64,000 nucleotides of DNA. Source: Siphonodentalium dalli. Its lineage: Eukaryota > Mollusca > Scaphopoda > Gadilida > Siphonodentaliidae. The notes under the pieces are model-generated. The model saw only the letters and a program-made list of their open reading frames with translations, had not been told where the DNA came from and made no database searches. This document shows positions 47,745 to 60,264 of this stretch, in pieces; position 1 is the stretch's first letter, and each line of letters starts with the position of its first letter. The position numbers and the translations under genes were made by a program. The DNA is taken from the NCBI GenBank assembly GCA_032622095.1, contig CP136061.1, positions 64,547,127 to 64,611,126 on the forward strand, written 5' to 3'.

Positions 47745-48335
47745 ACCTGATGCTATCCGATGTATGTTCCGTATCATGATTATAGAAGCATTCCTACTTA
47801 TTTACCAATAAGGATGTAAAGTTTCAAAGCAATTCTCCAATAAATGTGGGCTGTAGGTTGTGCTGATGGATTCACATTTGAAATCCAAGATGGCTACTGG
47901 TGGCCATGTTTGTTTTGAAAACATTTCGGGGGATAAGGGAGGCTCCCATCTAGAGATCACCCCGAAGATCCATATGAAGTTTAGTGTCGACTCGGTGAGA
48001 AATGTGACATGTAAGATGTGCTAAAGGATTTAGTCATACAAAGAGTAAAATCCAAGATGGCTGCTGGCAGCCATGCTTTTTTTTTTTTTACAGAATTCGG
48101 GAAAATATTATAGGCACTCATCGAGAGGTCAAACCGATGATTCATATGACGTTTGGTGATAAGGGACGAGGGATAAGATCTGTAGGGTGTGCTAAAGGAT
48201 TTAGTGATGCAAGAGTCAAATCCAAGATGGCTGCCGGTGGCCATGTTTTTCATCGAAAATCGTTCAAATTTGACAGCTCCCATCTAGAGGTGATACTAGA
48301 CCCATGTACCGAATATCGATGAAATCGGTTAAAGT
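47745..48335 (+). mobile_element. Diverged pearl-like monomers
   Basis: Three ~160-bp monomers carry AATCCAAGATGGCT(A/G)C, GGTGGCCATGTTT and GTGCTAAAGGATTTAGT. They resemble the pearl-like core but have different spacer text (CTCCCATCTAGAGAT). Neither element end is present. Confidence 0.65.
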
Positions 48336-48964
48336 TTGTTTTAACACCTTTATGTTTTATTTTAATATGGTGTTTTGAATAGTCTATTTTTATTTGAAGA
48401 GTTTACATCTATTTGAAGAATCTATTATTGTGTTATGTTTTCATATAAATCAGGTTGAATAACTTATTTTTAATATAACTATTTAAACCTGAACCGTTCC
48501 ATGTCAATGTGCATTGATAGATCCTTGATGAAAACATTTAGCAAGCCCACCTTTTTATTACCCATTGGTGCCATCCCTCATTATTAACTGATGGTGAACT
48601 CAAACCCCCTACCAAGAGTTAAGTTCATACCTATTACATAATAGAAGCATTCTTAAAACCTTTTGTCACATTATTTTGAAGAATAATGACTACAGAAAAA
48701 ACCGTGTTAGCTGCGCTGCTGAACGACCCACCAACCCCCGCCTGGTGTTCGGAAAAAAATTGCAGACCCCACCCTCCTTGGCAATAACTTGGCACAATAA
48801 CATTTTGTATCACAGTTTTTATAATAATACACTTTCATATTCAACTATAGCTTCTCGTTGATGAGAAAACATGATTTTATTGTGTTATACGTTACTTCAG
48901 AAGTTAAAATTCGAAATCTTGTCTGTACGACATTTTAGTTTTGACGAATCTCACAGCTTCGTTA
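48336..48964. other. Unrecognised AT-rich stretch
   Basis: No gene or repeat supported. Confidence 0.25.
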
Positions 48965-51900
48965 GGCTGAAGTCGTGCATTTGGTGTCAAAATAGCACTT
49001 TTTGTTACTAAATCGGCTGCGTAGTCATAGTGATGGGGCCCACCGGAGAATCCTTGTATTTTCGTGCGGTGCTACAAAGCGGGCATCTACAGGAAAGTCA
49101 CGCGACCATGCAGCCCCTTCCAAATTTTCGAAAATTGGGCTGAAGTCGTGCATGGAGCTCAAAATAGAACTTTTCGTTACTAAATCGGCTGCGTAGCCAG
49201 AGTGATGGGAGCCACCGGGGAATCCTTGTATTTTCGTGCGGTGCCACCCAGTGGGCATCTATACGAAAGTGACGCGACCATGCAGCCCCTTCCAAATTTT
49301 CGAAAATTGGGGTGAAGTCGTGCATGGGGTGTCAAAATTGCACTTTTCGTTACTAAATCGGCTGCGTAGCCAGAGTGATGGTGGCCACCCGGGAATCCTT
49401 GTATTTTCGTGCGGTGCCACCCAGCGGGCATCTATAGGAAAGTCACGCGACCATGCAGCCCCGTCCAAATGTTCTAAAATTGGGCTGAAGTCGTGCATGG
49501 GGTGTCAAAATAGCACTTTTCGTTACTAAATCGGCTGCGTAGCCAGAGCGATGGGGCCACCGGGGAATCCTTGTATATTCGTGCGGTGCCACCCAGCGGG
49601 CATCTATAGGAAAGTCACGCGACATGCAGCCCCTTCCAAATTTTCGAAAATTGGGCTGAAGTCGTGCATGGGGTGTCAAAATATCACTTTTGGTTACTAA
49701 ATCGGCTGCGTAGCAAGAGTGATTGTGGCCACCCGGGAATCCTTGTATTTTCGTGCGGTGCCACCCATCGGGCATCTATAGGAAAGTCACGCGACCATGC
49801 AGCCCCTTCCAAATTTTCGAAAATTGGGCTCAAGTCGTGCATGGGGTGTCAAAACTGCACTTTTTATTACTAAATCGGCTGCGTAGCCAGAGTGATTGTG
49901 GCCACCCGGGAATCCTTGTGTTTTCGTGCGGTGCCACCCAGTGGGCATCTATAGGAAAGTCACGCGACCATGCAGCCCCTTCCAAATTTTCGAAAATTGG
50001 GCTGAAGTCGTTCATGGGGTGTCAAAATAGCACTTTTCGTTACTAAATCGGCTGCGTAGCCAGAGTGATCGGGGCCACCGGGGAATCATTGTATTTCCGT
50101 GCGGTGCCACCCAGTGGGCATCTATAGGAAAGTCACGCAACCATGCAGCCCCTTCCAAATGTTCTAAAATTGGGCTGAAGTCGTGCATGGGGTGTCAAAA
50201 TAGCACTTTTCGTTACTAAATCGGCTGCGTAACCAGAGTGCTGACGGCCACCGGGGAATCCTTGTATTTTCGTGCGGTGCCACCCAGCGGGCATCTATAG
50301 GAAAGTCACGCGACCATGCAGCCCCTTCCAAATTTTCGAAAATTGGGCTGAAGTCGTGCATGGGGTGTCAAAATAGCACTTTTCATTACTTAATCGGCTG
50401 CGTAGCCAGAGTGATTGTGGCCACCCGGGAATCCTTGTATTTTCGTGCGGTGCCACCCAGCGGGCATCTATAGGAAAGTCACGCGACCATGCAGCCCATT
50501 CCAAATTTTCTAAAATTGGGCTGAAGTCGTGCATGGGGTGTCAAAATAGCACTTTTCATTACTTAATCGGCTGCGTAGCCAGAGTGATTGTGGCCACCCG
50601 GGAATCCTTGTATTTTCGTGCGGTGCCACCCAGCGGACATATATAGGAAAGTCACGCGACCATGCAGCCCCTTCCAAATTTTCAAAAATTGGGCTGAAGT
50701 CGTGCATGGGGTGTCAAAATAGCACTTTTCGTTACTAAATCGGCTGCGTAGCCAGAGTGATTGTGGCCACCCGGGAATCGTTGTATTTTCGTGCGGTGCC
50801 ACCCAGCGGGCATCTATAGGAATGTCACGCGACCATGCAGCCCCTTCCAAATTTTCGAAAATTGGGCTGAAGTCGTGCCTGGGGTGTCAAAATAGCACTT
50901 TTCGTTACTAAATCGGCTGCGTAGCCAGAGTGATGGGGGCCACCGGGGAATCATTGTATTCTCGTGCGGTGCCACCCAGTGGGCATCTATAGGAAAGTCA
51001 CGCGACCATGCAGCCCCTTCCAAATGTTCTAAAATTGGGCTGAAGTCGTGCATGGGGTGTCAAAATAGCACTTTTCGTTACTAAATCGGCTGCGTAGCCA
51101 GAGTGCTGATGGCCACCGGGGAATCCTTGTATTTTCGTGCGGTGCCACCCAGCGGGCATCTATAGGAAAGTCACGCGACCATGCAGCCCCTTCCAAATTT
51201 TCGAACATTGGGCTGAAGTCGTGCATGGGGTGTCAAAATAGCACTTTTTATTACTTAATCGGCTGCGTAGCCAGAGTGATTGTGGCCACCCGGGAATCCT
51301 TGTATTTTCGTGCGGTGCCACCCAGCGGGCATCTATAGGAAAGTCACGCGACCATGCAGCCCCTTCCAAATTTTCGAAAATTGGGCTGAAGTCGTGCATG
51401 GGGTGTCAAAATAGCACGTTTCGTTACTAAATCGGCTGCGTAGCCAGAGTGATAAGGGCCACCGGGGAATCATTGTATTCTCGTGCGGTGCCACCCAATG
51501 GGCATCTATAGGAAAGTCACGCGACCATGCAGCCCCTTCCAAATGTTCTAAAATTGGGCTGAAGTCGTGCATGGGGTGTCAAAATAGCACTTTTCGTTAC
51601 TAAATCGGCTGCGTAGCCAGAGTGATGGGGGCCACCGGGGAATCATTGTATTCTCGTGCGGTGCCACCCAGTGGGCATCTATAGGAATGTCACGCGACCA
51701 TGCAGCCCCTTCCAAATTTTCGAAAATTGGGCTGAAGTCGTGCCTGGGGTGTCAAAATAGCACTTTTCGTTACTAAATCGTCTGCGTAGCCAGAGTGATG
51801 GGGCCACCGGAGAATCCTTATATTTTCGTGCGGTGCCACCCAGTCGGCATCTATAGGAAAGGCACGCGACCATGCAGCCCCTTCCAAATTTTCTAACATT

Positions 51901-54900
51901 GGGCTGAAGTCGTGCATGGGGTGTCAAAATAGCACTTTTCGTTACTAAATCGGCTGCGTAGCCAGAGTGATGGGGGCCACAGGGGAATCATTGTATTCTC
52001 GTGCGGTGCCACCCAGTGGGCATCTATAGGAAAGTCACGCGACCATGCAGCCCCTTCCAAATGTTCTAAAATTGGGTTGAAGTCGTGCATGGGGTGTCAA
52101 AATAGCACTTTTCATTACTTAATCGGCTGCGTAGCCAGAGTGATTGAGGCCACCCGGGAATCCTTGTATTTTCGTGCGGTGCCACCCAGCGGGCATCTAT
52201 AGGAAAGTCACGCGACCATGCAGCCCATTCCAAATTTTCTAAAATTGGGCTGAAGTCGTGCATGGGGTGTCAAAATAGCACTTTTCATTACTTAATCGGC
52301 TGCGTAGCCAGAGTGATTGTGGCCACCCGGGAATCCTTGTATTTTCGTGCGGTGCCACCCAGCGGACATATATAGGAAAGTCACGCGACCATGCAGCCCC
52401 TTCCAAATTTTCAAAAATTGGGCTGAAGTCGTGCGTGGGGTGTCAAAACAGCACTTTTCGTTACTAAATCGGCTGCGTAGCCAGAGTGATGGGGCCACCG
52501 GAGAATCCTTATATTTTCGTGCGGTGCCACCCAGTCGGCATCTATAGGAAAGGCACGCGACCATGCAGCCCCTTCCAAATTTTCTAAAATTGGGCTGAAG
52601 TCGTGCATGGGGTGTCAAAATAGCACTTTTCGTTACTAAATCGGCTGCGTAGCCAGAGTGATGGGGGCCACCGGGGAATCATTGTATTCTCGTGCGGTGC
52701 CACCCAGTGGGCATCTATAGGAAAGTCACGCGACCATGCAGCCCCTTCCAAATGTTCTAAAATTGGGCTGAAGTCGTGCATGGGGTGTCAAAATAGCACT
52801 TTTCGTTACTAAATCGGCTGCGTAGCCAGAGTGATGGGGGCCACCGGGGAATCATTGTATTCTCGTGCGGTGCCACCCAGTGGGCATCTATAGGAATGTC
52901 ACGCGACCATGCAGCCCCTTCCAAATTTTCGAACATTGGGCTGAAGTCGTGCATGGGGTGTCAAAATAACACTTTTCGTTACTAAATCGTCTGCGTAGCC
53001 AGAGTGATGGGGGCCACCGGGGAATCATTGTATTCTCGTGCGGTGCCACCCAGCCGGCATCTATAGGAAAGTCACGCGACCATGCAGCCCCTTCCAAAGT
53101 TTCGAACATTGGGCTGAAGTCGTGCATGGGGTGTCAAAATAGCACTTTTTATTACTTAATCGGCTGCGTAGCCAGAGTGATTGTGGCCACCCGGGAATCC
53201 TTGTATTCTCGTGCGGTGCCACCCAGCGGGCATCTATAGGAAAGTCACGCGACCATGCTGCCCCTTCCAAATTTTCGAAAATTGGGCTGAAGTCGTGCAT
53301 GGGGTGTCAAAATAGCACTTTTCGTTACTAAATCGGCTGCGTAGCCAGAGTGATGATGGCCACCCGGGAATCCTTGTATTTTCGTGCGGTGCCACCCAGC
53401 GGGCATCTATAGGAAAGTCACGCGACCATTCAGCCCCTTCCAAATTTTCTAAAATTGGGCTGAAGTCGTGCATGAGGTGTCAAAATAGCACTTTTCGTTA
53501 CTAAATCGGCTGCGTAGCCAGAGTGATGGGGGCCACCGGAGAATCATTGTATTCTCGTGCGGTGCCACCCAGTGGGCATCTATAGGAAAGTCACGCGACC
53601 ATGCAGCCCCTTCCAAATGTTCTAAAATTGGGCTGAAGTCGTGCATGGGGTGTCAAAATAGCACTTTTCGTTACTAAATCGGCTGCGTAGCCAGAGTGAT
53701 GGGGGCCACCGGGGAATCATTGTATTCTCGTGCGGTGCCACCCAGTGGGCATCTATAGGAATGTCACGCGACCATGCAGCCCCTTCCAAATTTTCGAAAA
53801 TTGGGCTGAAGTCGTGCCTGGGGTGTCAAAATAGCACTTTTCGTTACTAAATCGGCTGCGTAGCCAGAGTGATGGGGACCACAGGGGAATCATTGTATTC
53901 TCGTGCGGTGCCACCCAGTGTGCATCTATAGGAAAGTCACGCGACCATGCAGCCCCTTCCAAATGTTCTAAAATTGGGCTGAAGTCGTGCATGGGGTGTC
54001 AAAATAGCACTTTTCATTACTTAATCGGCTGCGTAGCCAGAGTGATTGTGGCCACCCGGGAATCCTTGTATTTTCGTGCGGTGCCACCCAGCGGGCATCT
54101 ATAGGAAAGTCACGCGACCATGCAGCCCATTCCAAATTTTCTAAAATTGGGCTGAAGTCGTGCATGGGGTGTCAAAATAGCACTTTTCATTACTTAATCG
54201 GCTGCGTAGCCAGAGTGATGGGGCCACCGGAGAATCCTTATATTTTCGTGCGGTGCCACCCAGTCGGCATCTATAGGAAAGGCACGCGACCATGCAGCCC
54301 CTTCCAAATTTTCTAAAATTGGGCTGAAGTCGTGCATGGGGTGTCAAAATAGCACTTTTCGTTACTAAATCGGCTGCGTAGCCAGAGTGATGGGGCCACC
54401 GGGGAATCATTGTATTCTCGTGCGGTGCCACCCAGTGGGCATCTATAGGAAAGTCACGCGACCATGCAGCCCCTTCCAAATGTTCTAAAATTGGGCTGAA
54501 GTCGTGCATGGGGTGTCAAAATAGCACTTTTCGTTACTAAATCGGCTGCGTAGCCAGAGTGATGATGGCCACCCGGGAATCGTTGTATTTTCGTGCGGTG
54601 CCACCCAGCGGGCATCTATAGGAATGTCACGCGACCATGCAGCCCCTTCCAAATTTTCGAAAATTGGGCTGAAGTCGTGCGTGGGGTGTCAAAATAGCAC
54701 TTTTTGTTACTTTTGTATTTTCGTGCGGTGCCACCCAGCGGACATATATAGGACATGGACGCAGCCATATAGCCCGTTCCAATTTTTCGAAAATTGGGCT
54801 GAAGTCGTGCATGGAGCTCAAAATTGCACTTTTTGTTACTAAATCGGCTGCATAGACAGAACCATGGCGGCCACCCTGGAATCCTTGCATTTTCGTGCGG

Positions 54901-55030
54901 TGTCACCCAGCGCGCATATATAGGACAGGTACGCGGCCATATAGCTCCCTCCAATTTTTGGAAAATTGGGCTGAAGTCGTGCATGGAGCTCAAAATCGCA
55001 CTTTTCGTTGATAAATCGCCTGCGTATGCA
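48965..55030 (+). repeat. 173-bp satellite array, about 35 copies
   Basis: The monomer includes AAATCGGCTGCGTAGCCAGA, GTATTTTCGTGCGGTGCCAC, CATCTATAGGAAAGTCACGC, GACCATGCAGCCCCTTCC, AAATTGGGCTGAAGTCGTGC and GGTGTCAAAATAGCACTTTT. From 49013 to 54541 there are 32 monomers at a 173-bp spacing. Two main variants alternate irregularly: GGAATCCTTGTATTTTC and GGAATCATTGTATTCTC. A minus-strand frame (MHDFSPIFENLEGAAWSRDF) is open in most copies but shifts frame between monomers, since 173 is not a multiple of three. Read as a satellite, not genes. Confidence 0.95.
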
Positions 55031-55395
55031 TAACCGTAGCAGACGCGTGGCTATCCTCGCGAAATCTTCTTGTGCAACCACTATTACATCTAAACTAGGT
55101 CACATAATCTTGTCCAAAATAGGACATTTTTCGTTGGTCGATAATGTGTTGAAAAGGAGACCATATTAGTCACATTATCGACTCATATAGAGGCTATCCT
55201 TGTGGATTTTTCTTCTGCCACCACCAGTCCATCTATAAATCACAAATTAAGTAACATGCACCCGTCCAGTTGTTCGCAAATTGAGCGTAAGTCGTACGTG
55301 GGGTCAAAATAATGAAAACAATTTCATTTTTCGTTGCTAAAACGCCTGCGTATAGGCATAACCATAGACGCCACGGGGCTATCCCAGTCTGAGTA
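55031..55395 (+). repeat. Diverged satellite monomers, right edge
   Basis: AAATCGCCTGCGTATGCATA and GAGCGTAAGTCGTACGTGG-type blocks are recognisably related to the 173-bp satellite but much altered. They grade into the monomers at 56495-57500. Confidence 0.7.
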
Positions 55396-56494
55396 AACTC
55401 ATACCTAAATATTCATTACAACATTGAATATAAGGTCTGACGGATAACATCGCTATCTCATTTCCAAGTCCTCGGGATTCCGTAATCTGATTGATTGCGT
55501 AAATTATTTTCCGTCCAATGAAACCGTATGGGTTAATAAACAAGTGTTAGTGGGTGGAGACTCCCATAATGTCACCTCTAAATATAGTAACAGAGCGGAA
55601 TTTCTCCGATCGAAAGCGATGCTTGCAAATACAACAGAGACAACAATGGCTTCGAAATTATATATTCGGATTAATTTGAACGATGTGCTAGACCTGATAG
55701 ATAGGCCTGCGCATGGTACCAACTTGGCCTCCCATAAATATAAATAGAACTCACTCATGTCCGTGTATTTGATTTACTTTCATGATTGTACCATGGTTTG
55801 CAAATCAAATTATTTGTCGTAAAAAAGTCATCTGAAAGTTAACACCGAGGAAATGACTTAATTTTATGCTTTTAAATAGTTCTAAAGCATCATTTTTGAT
55901 GACGACCTTTTTTTTGCTCTCGGATGCAGCTTTCCGGTTGATGCAGCGAGTTCATCTCCCGAAAAAGAATAGTCGCACACACGACAAATATTATCTGCTG
56001 TAAGTTTATGTCGCGATCGACACAGGCCATTGCTATTGCGAAGCACAACAAATAACACGTGGGGACACCTGTCAATCATCGATGTATTTTTTTTAATCCG
56101 TGACGTCATTTTGGGGAAGCTCTTCGCTGAATAGAAATGGTTTTGGCCACATAAGCTCCAGACTCTATATTTCAAACCAGCACATTATTTTCTGAGACCA
56201 AACAATATTTTTAGGTAGATAATCTGCTTAGAATAGCCTCCATTTGAGTCGACAATGTGCTGAAAATTAGTCTCTATATATTAGTCACATTATCGACTCA
56301 TATAATGCGATTCTAAGTAAATTATGTGCGGACAATGACAAAAATAAGCCAAACTGTTCAGGTGTACGCTCATTAGCATGTGTTTTCACTGTCGCTCGCG
56401 CCATAACACGAAATGACGACTATGGCTCAATGGTCTGCTTATTTCGGAACCAAATAATCACTTTAAGTACCTAATTAAAATTATAGGTCGGTTA
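55396..56494. other. Non-satellite stretch with a small hairpin
   Basis: It separates two groups of diverged satellite monomers. GAGTCGACAATGTG near 56249 is inversely repeated as CACATTATCGACTC near 56288. A related pair (GTCGATAATGTG / CACATTATCGACTC) is at 55137-55187. Short ORFs here (55504-55758, 55882-56175) have no recognised domain. Confidence 0.4.
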
Positions 56495-57500
56495 TGTGCG
56501 TTATGTTACTAACTCGCATAACTAAACATAGCAGCCACGGGGCTATCCTTGTGGATTCTTATGCCACAATTAGTCCATCTATAAATCACAATCTAGTTCA
56601 CATACGCCTGTCCAGCTGTTCAAGAATTGGGCGTAAGTCGTGCGTGGGGTCAAAATAATGAAAAAAAGGGTAATTTTTCGTTGCTAAATCGCCTGCGTAT
56701 GTATAACCATAGCTGCCAGGGGGCTGTTCTTATGATTCTTCTTGTGCCACAATTAGTCCATCTAGAAATCAAAAACTGGTTCACATAAAACAACATACGC
56801 CTGTCCCGCTGTTCAAAAATTGGGCGTAAGTCTTGCATGGGGTCAAAATAATGAAAAAATGTCATTTTTCATTGCTAAATCGCCTGCGTAGGCATACCCA
56901 TAGCAGACACGAGGCTATCCTTATGTATGCTTCTTGTGCCACCACTAGTCCATATAAAAATCATAAACCTAGTCACATAAGCCCGTCCAGTTGTTCAAAT
57001 ATTGGGCGTAAGTCGTGCGTGGGGTCACAATAATGAAAAAATGTCATTTTTCGTTGCAAAATCGCCTGCGTAGGCATAACCGTAACAGCCACGAGGCTAT
57101 CCTTGTGGAATCTTCTTGTGCCACCAATAGTGCATCGAAACATCCAAACTAGTTCACATAAACTTGTCCAGCTGTTGAAAAATTGGACGTAAGTCGTGCG
57201 TTGGGTAAAAATAGGACATTTTTCGTTGCTAAATTCCTTATATATTCATAACCACAATAGCCAGGGGCTATCCTTATGGAGTCTTCTTGTGCCACCATTA
57301 GTCCATCTAGAAATCAGAAACTAGTTCACATACGCCTGTCCAGCTGTTCAAAAATTGTTCGTAAGTCGTGCGTGGTGTCAATATAATGAAAAAAGTTCAT
57401 TTTTCGTTGCTAAATCGCCTGCGTAGGCATAACCATAGCAGCCATGGGGCCATCCTTGTGGATTCGTCTTGTGCCACCACTAGTCCATCTAGAAATCAAA
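56495..57500 (+). repeat. Diverged satellite monomers, ~180-bp spacing
   Basis: About five units carry GCTAAATCGCCTGCGTAGGC, GGCTATCCTTGTGGATTCTT, CTTGTGCCACCACTAGTCC and AAAAATTGGGCGTAAGTCG. They resemble the 173-bp satellite but with a longer spacing. Confidence 0.8.
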
Positions 57501-58210
57501 AATCAAAAATTGGGCGAAAGTCGGAGAGCATCCCTGGTCGTTGCGGCGGCCTCCAGGCGGGAGGCCCGTTCATCTTCAAGGTTGATCAATCGCTCTGCGC
57601 CGCGCCTGGTATTCCCATCGACAGCCCCACTGTCTGCCTCATCCAGTTTCCGCTTCTCCACTGCGATGTGCTAATTCAATGCGGATAGTTTGGCCAGGTT
57701 GTTGGTCAACTCGCCTCGAATGGTCTGCATTGCCTTGTCCAGCCCCTGATCTCGCGGATGTTTAGTTGGGGGTCATGCATAGTTCCGATGATCTCTTCAA
57801 TGTCGGCATCTGTGAAGTTGGTCTCCATTCGCCCTACCACATACATCCGATGCCTCTTTTGCAGTTTGCCCCATGCAGGTCCTGCAGCTCTACAATATCT
57901 GCAGCATAAGCTACACCGCCGAGTTCATTCCTTGCTGTCTGGTGGGCTGTGATCGCCTTTGATCGCACCCCACCCCTTCCTTATGTGCGCCAGTCAGCAA
58001 ATCCCAAGTCTTCTCGGGTTGCCGCACTTCCGCCCCGCCGGCCGGCTATCGTCGATATATATCGCTAGGGACTCACTGGTACGACTGTTTGTGAGAATGA
58101 TATCGGGATATGCCTTTAATCGGATCTGTCCGCGTGTGTCGAGCTCAAATTTCGAGGGGCGCGGCCAAGAGCTGGTGTTCGTCCCCTTCTGGCCAGGGCG
58201 CCATAATAGT
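57500..58210 (-). pseudogene. GC-rich coding relic, part 1
   Basis: Sharply more GC-rich than its surroundings. On the minus strand several frames read like decayed protein: METNFTDADIEEIIG near 57825, GELTNNLAKLSALN and KLDEADSGAVDG with an R/E/A-rich stretch near 57540-57700, and KFELDTRGQIRLKAYPDI near 58130. Frame changes and stops separate them. The content suggests a mobile-element or host protein with a coiled-coil segment, but I do not recognise it. A foldback element at 58211-59081 interrupts its upstream side. Confidence 0.4.
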
Positions 58211-59081
58211 GGTATGCGCTGCATGATACGGACCATGGCTCTTACAGACCCTGGCTCTTACGGATCCTGGCTCATACGGACCACTGGCTGATACGGACCC
58301 TGGCTTATACGGACTCCGGCTCATACGGACCTCAATTAAATTATGCAATTTTCAAACTTATATTTATGAATTCTAATTTAACATATAATTATGATTGTCT
58401 TATTACATATATATATATATATATTGATTGAGAATTTCAGTGATGTTCTGGCTTGAGAAAATAATTATTGAATCGTGTTCATGCCTGATCGGTAATCCAT
58501 TTACCGTTGTATAAACACGCGTGTGTGGTACCTTTATATCGTTGTATAAACAGACACACGGTGATGAATGGTGATCAGGATGAATCCACGGAGTTTGATT
58601 TGTTGTGAAAACATGTTAAATATACAACTGGTACATTCTAGCCTCCTCTGCTCAACGAAGAGGCAGCTGCTACGTCAACCAACGTTAGGATTGTTTCTGA
58701 AGGGAAGGTGCACAGACGACAGGAGTGGAAAACGAGGGAGACGACCGGAAAGTTGATGTTCTTGTGGACAGACTACTCGTCGATGAGGATTACTGCCAGC
58801 AGACTGTTGAAGGAAGCCGCCAAGCTATACGCTCCAGTGTAAATAATGTTTGTCTAGTGGAACGGTGTTACATTTTTGTTGTGTCTCATTTTATCATCAT
58901 ATTTTTGTTATTTCAGTATGTATGTTGTATTTTAATTTATTTAAATAAATATAAAAAATAAAATTGTATATTTTAATTGAGGTCCGTATGAGCCAGGGTC
59001 CGTATAAGCCAGGGTCCGTATCAGCCGATTGTCCGCATGAGCCAGGGTCTGTAAGAGCCAGAGTCCGTATCAGCCGGCATT
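58211..59081. mobile_element. Small foldback element with 17-18-bp repeat arms
   Basis: Each arm holds five or six copies of a CTGGCTCATACGGACC-type unit (58225-58338 forward, 58978-59070 inverted). CATAATAGT flanks the element at 58202-58210 and 59082-59090, a 9-bp duplication as made by FB-type elements. The central 640 bp has only short, unrecognised ORFs and an AT-rich stretch with AATAAA. Confidence 0.7.
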
Positions 59082-59090
59082 CATAATAGT

Positions 59091-59260
59091 CATCAACCGC
59101 CGACTGCAGGAGTTCTTGATGTATCAGTCTGGTTGTTGCCGTCGTATCCATGACAGTCGGGTCATGGGTACACATGCCCGTCGATCGGGTCGATCGGTTC
59201 AATGAGTGGCAATGTTTCATCTTGAGGATCAAGAGGATCCGCATCGGCTCTGATCATGAG
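59091..59260 (-). pseudogene. GC-rich coding relic, part 2
   Basis: On the minus strand a frame reading MDTTATTRLIHQELLQSAVD approaches the 9-bp duplication. It would continue into part 1 at 58201 if the foldback element and one duplicate were absent. Unrecognised; called only because composition and frame are continuous with part 1. Confidence 0.35.
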
Positions 59261-59481
59261 GGAAACTCTACATTAAACACCGACCCCAGATCTGGGGTCC
59301 TAAATATGGTTGTGGGATTTTCAAGATTCCGCTGTAGCTGTGATTTGTTATGAAAAATAGTTCCTCTAATGTTGGTAAATCTCGTTCATTCCACGTACCA
59401 TTGTGGTGTGAACTCACAATATAGACCATATGTTACCAAGTATAACATTTGTGAACATTTTTGTGTTAATAAACTAGCATA

Positions 59482-59856
59482 ATGTTGCATTTTGCAGCAT
59501 ATTTCTCTACCCTTGCATTGGAGACTGAAGTGAGCCCAAACAAAAATCCGTCGGCACCGTTCTTTGATCTCCGCGACGTCTTTGGCTGGTCCCCGGCCAG
59601 TGAAGAACAACATACCGGGCTACTCGTTTTATACTTCATTAAAATGTTTTTCTTGAATTTACGTAACGCGTTCGGACATGTCATTCTGGTGTTAATAGCA
59701 TGCATATTGGCGTTTCAGTTTTTAAAATCGGACAATAATTACTTATGTTATGTTTGTCTTTATTTAATATTTCTGAGTCTCCTTGCTTACGTAAACCTAA
59801 ATAAAACGTGTTCCGATATATTAAAGAATAAACGAAAACGGCTCATTCGAACCTAA
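59482..59856 (+). CDS. Hypothetical small membrane protein ORF
   Basis: 124 codons. The C-terminal half has two hydrophobic segments, around residues 66-83 (HVILVLIACILAFQF) and 87-106 (YLCYVCLYLIFLSLLAYV), followed by a basic tail. The N-terminal half is polar and proline-containing. A minus-strand frame over the same DNA is also open, which weakens the case. No family recognised, no splice or promoter evidence. Confidence 0.2.
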   Translation: MLHFAAYFSTLALETEVSPNKNPSAPFFDLRDVFGWSPASEEQHTGLLVLYFIKMFFLNLRNAFGHVILVLIACILAFQFLKSDNNYLCYVCLYLIFLSLLAYVNLNKTCSDILKNKRKRLIRT

Positions 59857-60264
59857 CTAAAATTATGTATTCTAATTTGAAAGAACGGAGTAACTAATAT
59901 TATGCATTCGTAATTTGATAGTGAGTGTGGAGTTTAGAGTGATAATATATATGTATATGACAATATATGCATAGCGGTTACACAAAACTCAGATACTGCC
60001 ACATCAATAAACTTTATATACGCGTACCGTCGTAATAATAGTATCCTCATATTCGTAATAAACGCTCTTTATTCATATCGTAACAGGGGTAAACTAGTAA
60101 TAAGCGACCTTTAATGTTTCCTGCTAGAAAAAACAAACGGGAACCGATTTCGGCCTATGATTGGAACTTGAATAAGGCCTTCGGTTGTACATTGATGTCG
60201 GTAAAATTGTTTCTACATCATTTGGAATGTGGTATAAGATATGTCGAAATAATCCTATACGGTC

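Noticed and set aside
48965-55030. Dozens of overlapping 65-125-codon minus-strand ORFs with similar sequence (MHDFSPI...)
   Set aside because: They come from the 173-bp satellite, whose period is not a multiple of three. Each ORF ends as the frame shifts from one monomer to the next, and there is no coding signature beyond repetition.
48965-55030. CRISPR-like regular array
   Set aside because: Units are contiguous 173-bp tandem copies without unique spacers, in a eukaryotic setting with no cas genes.
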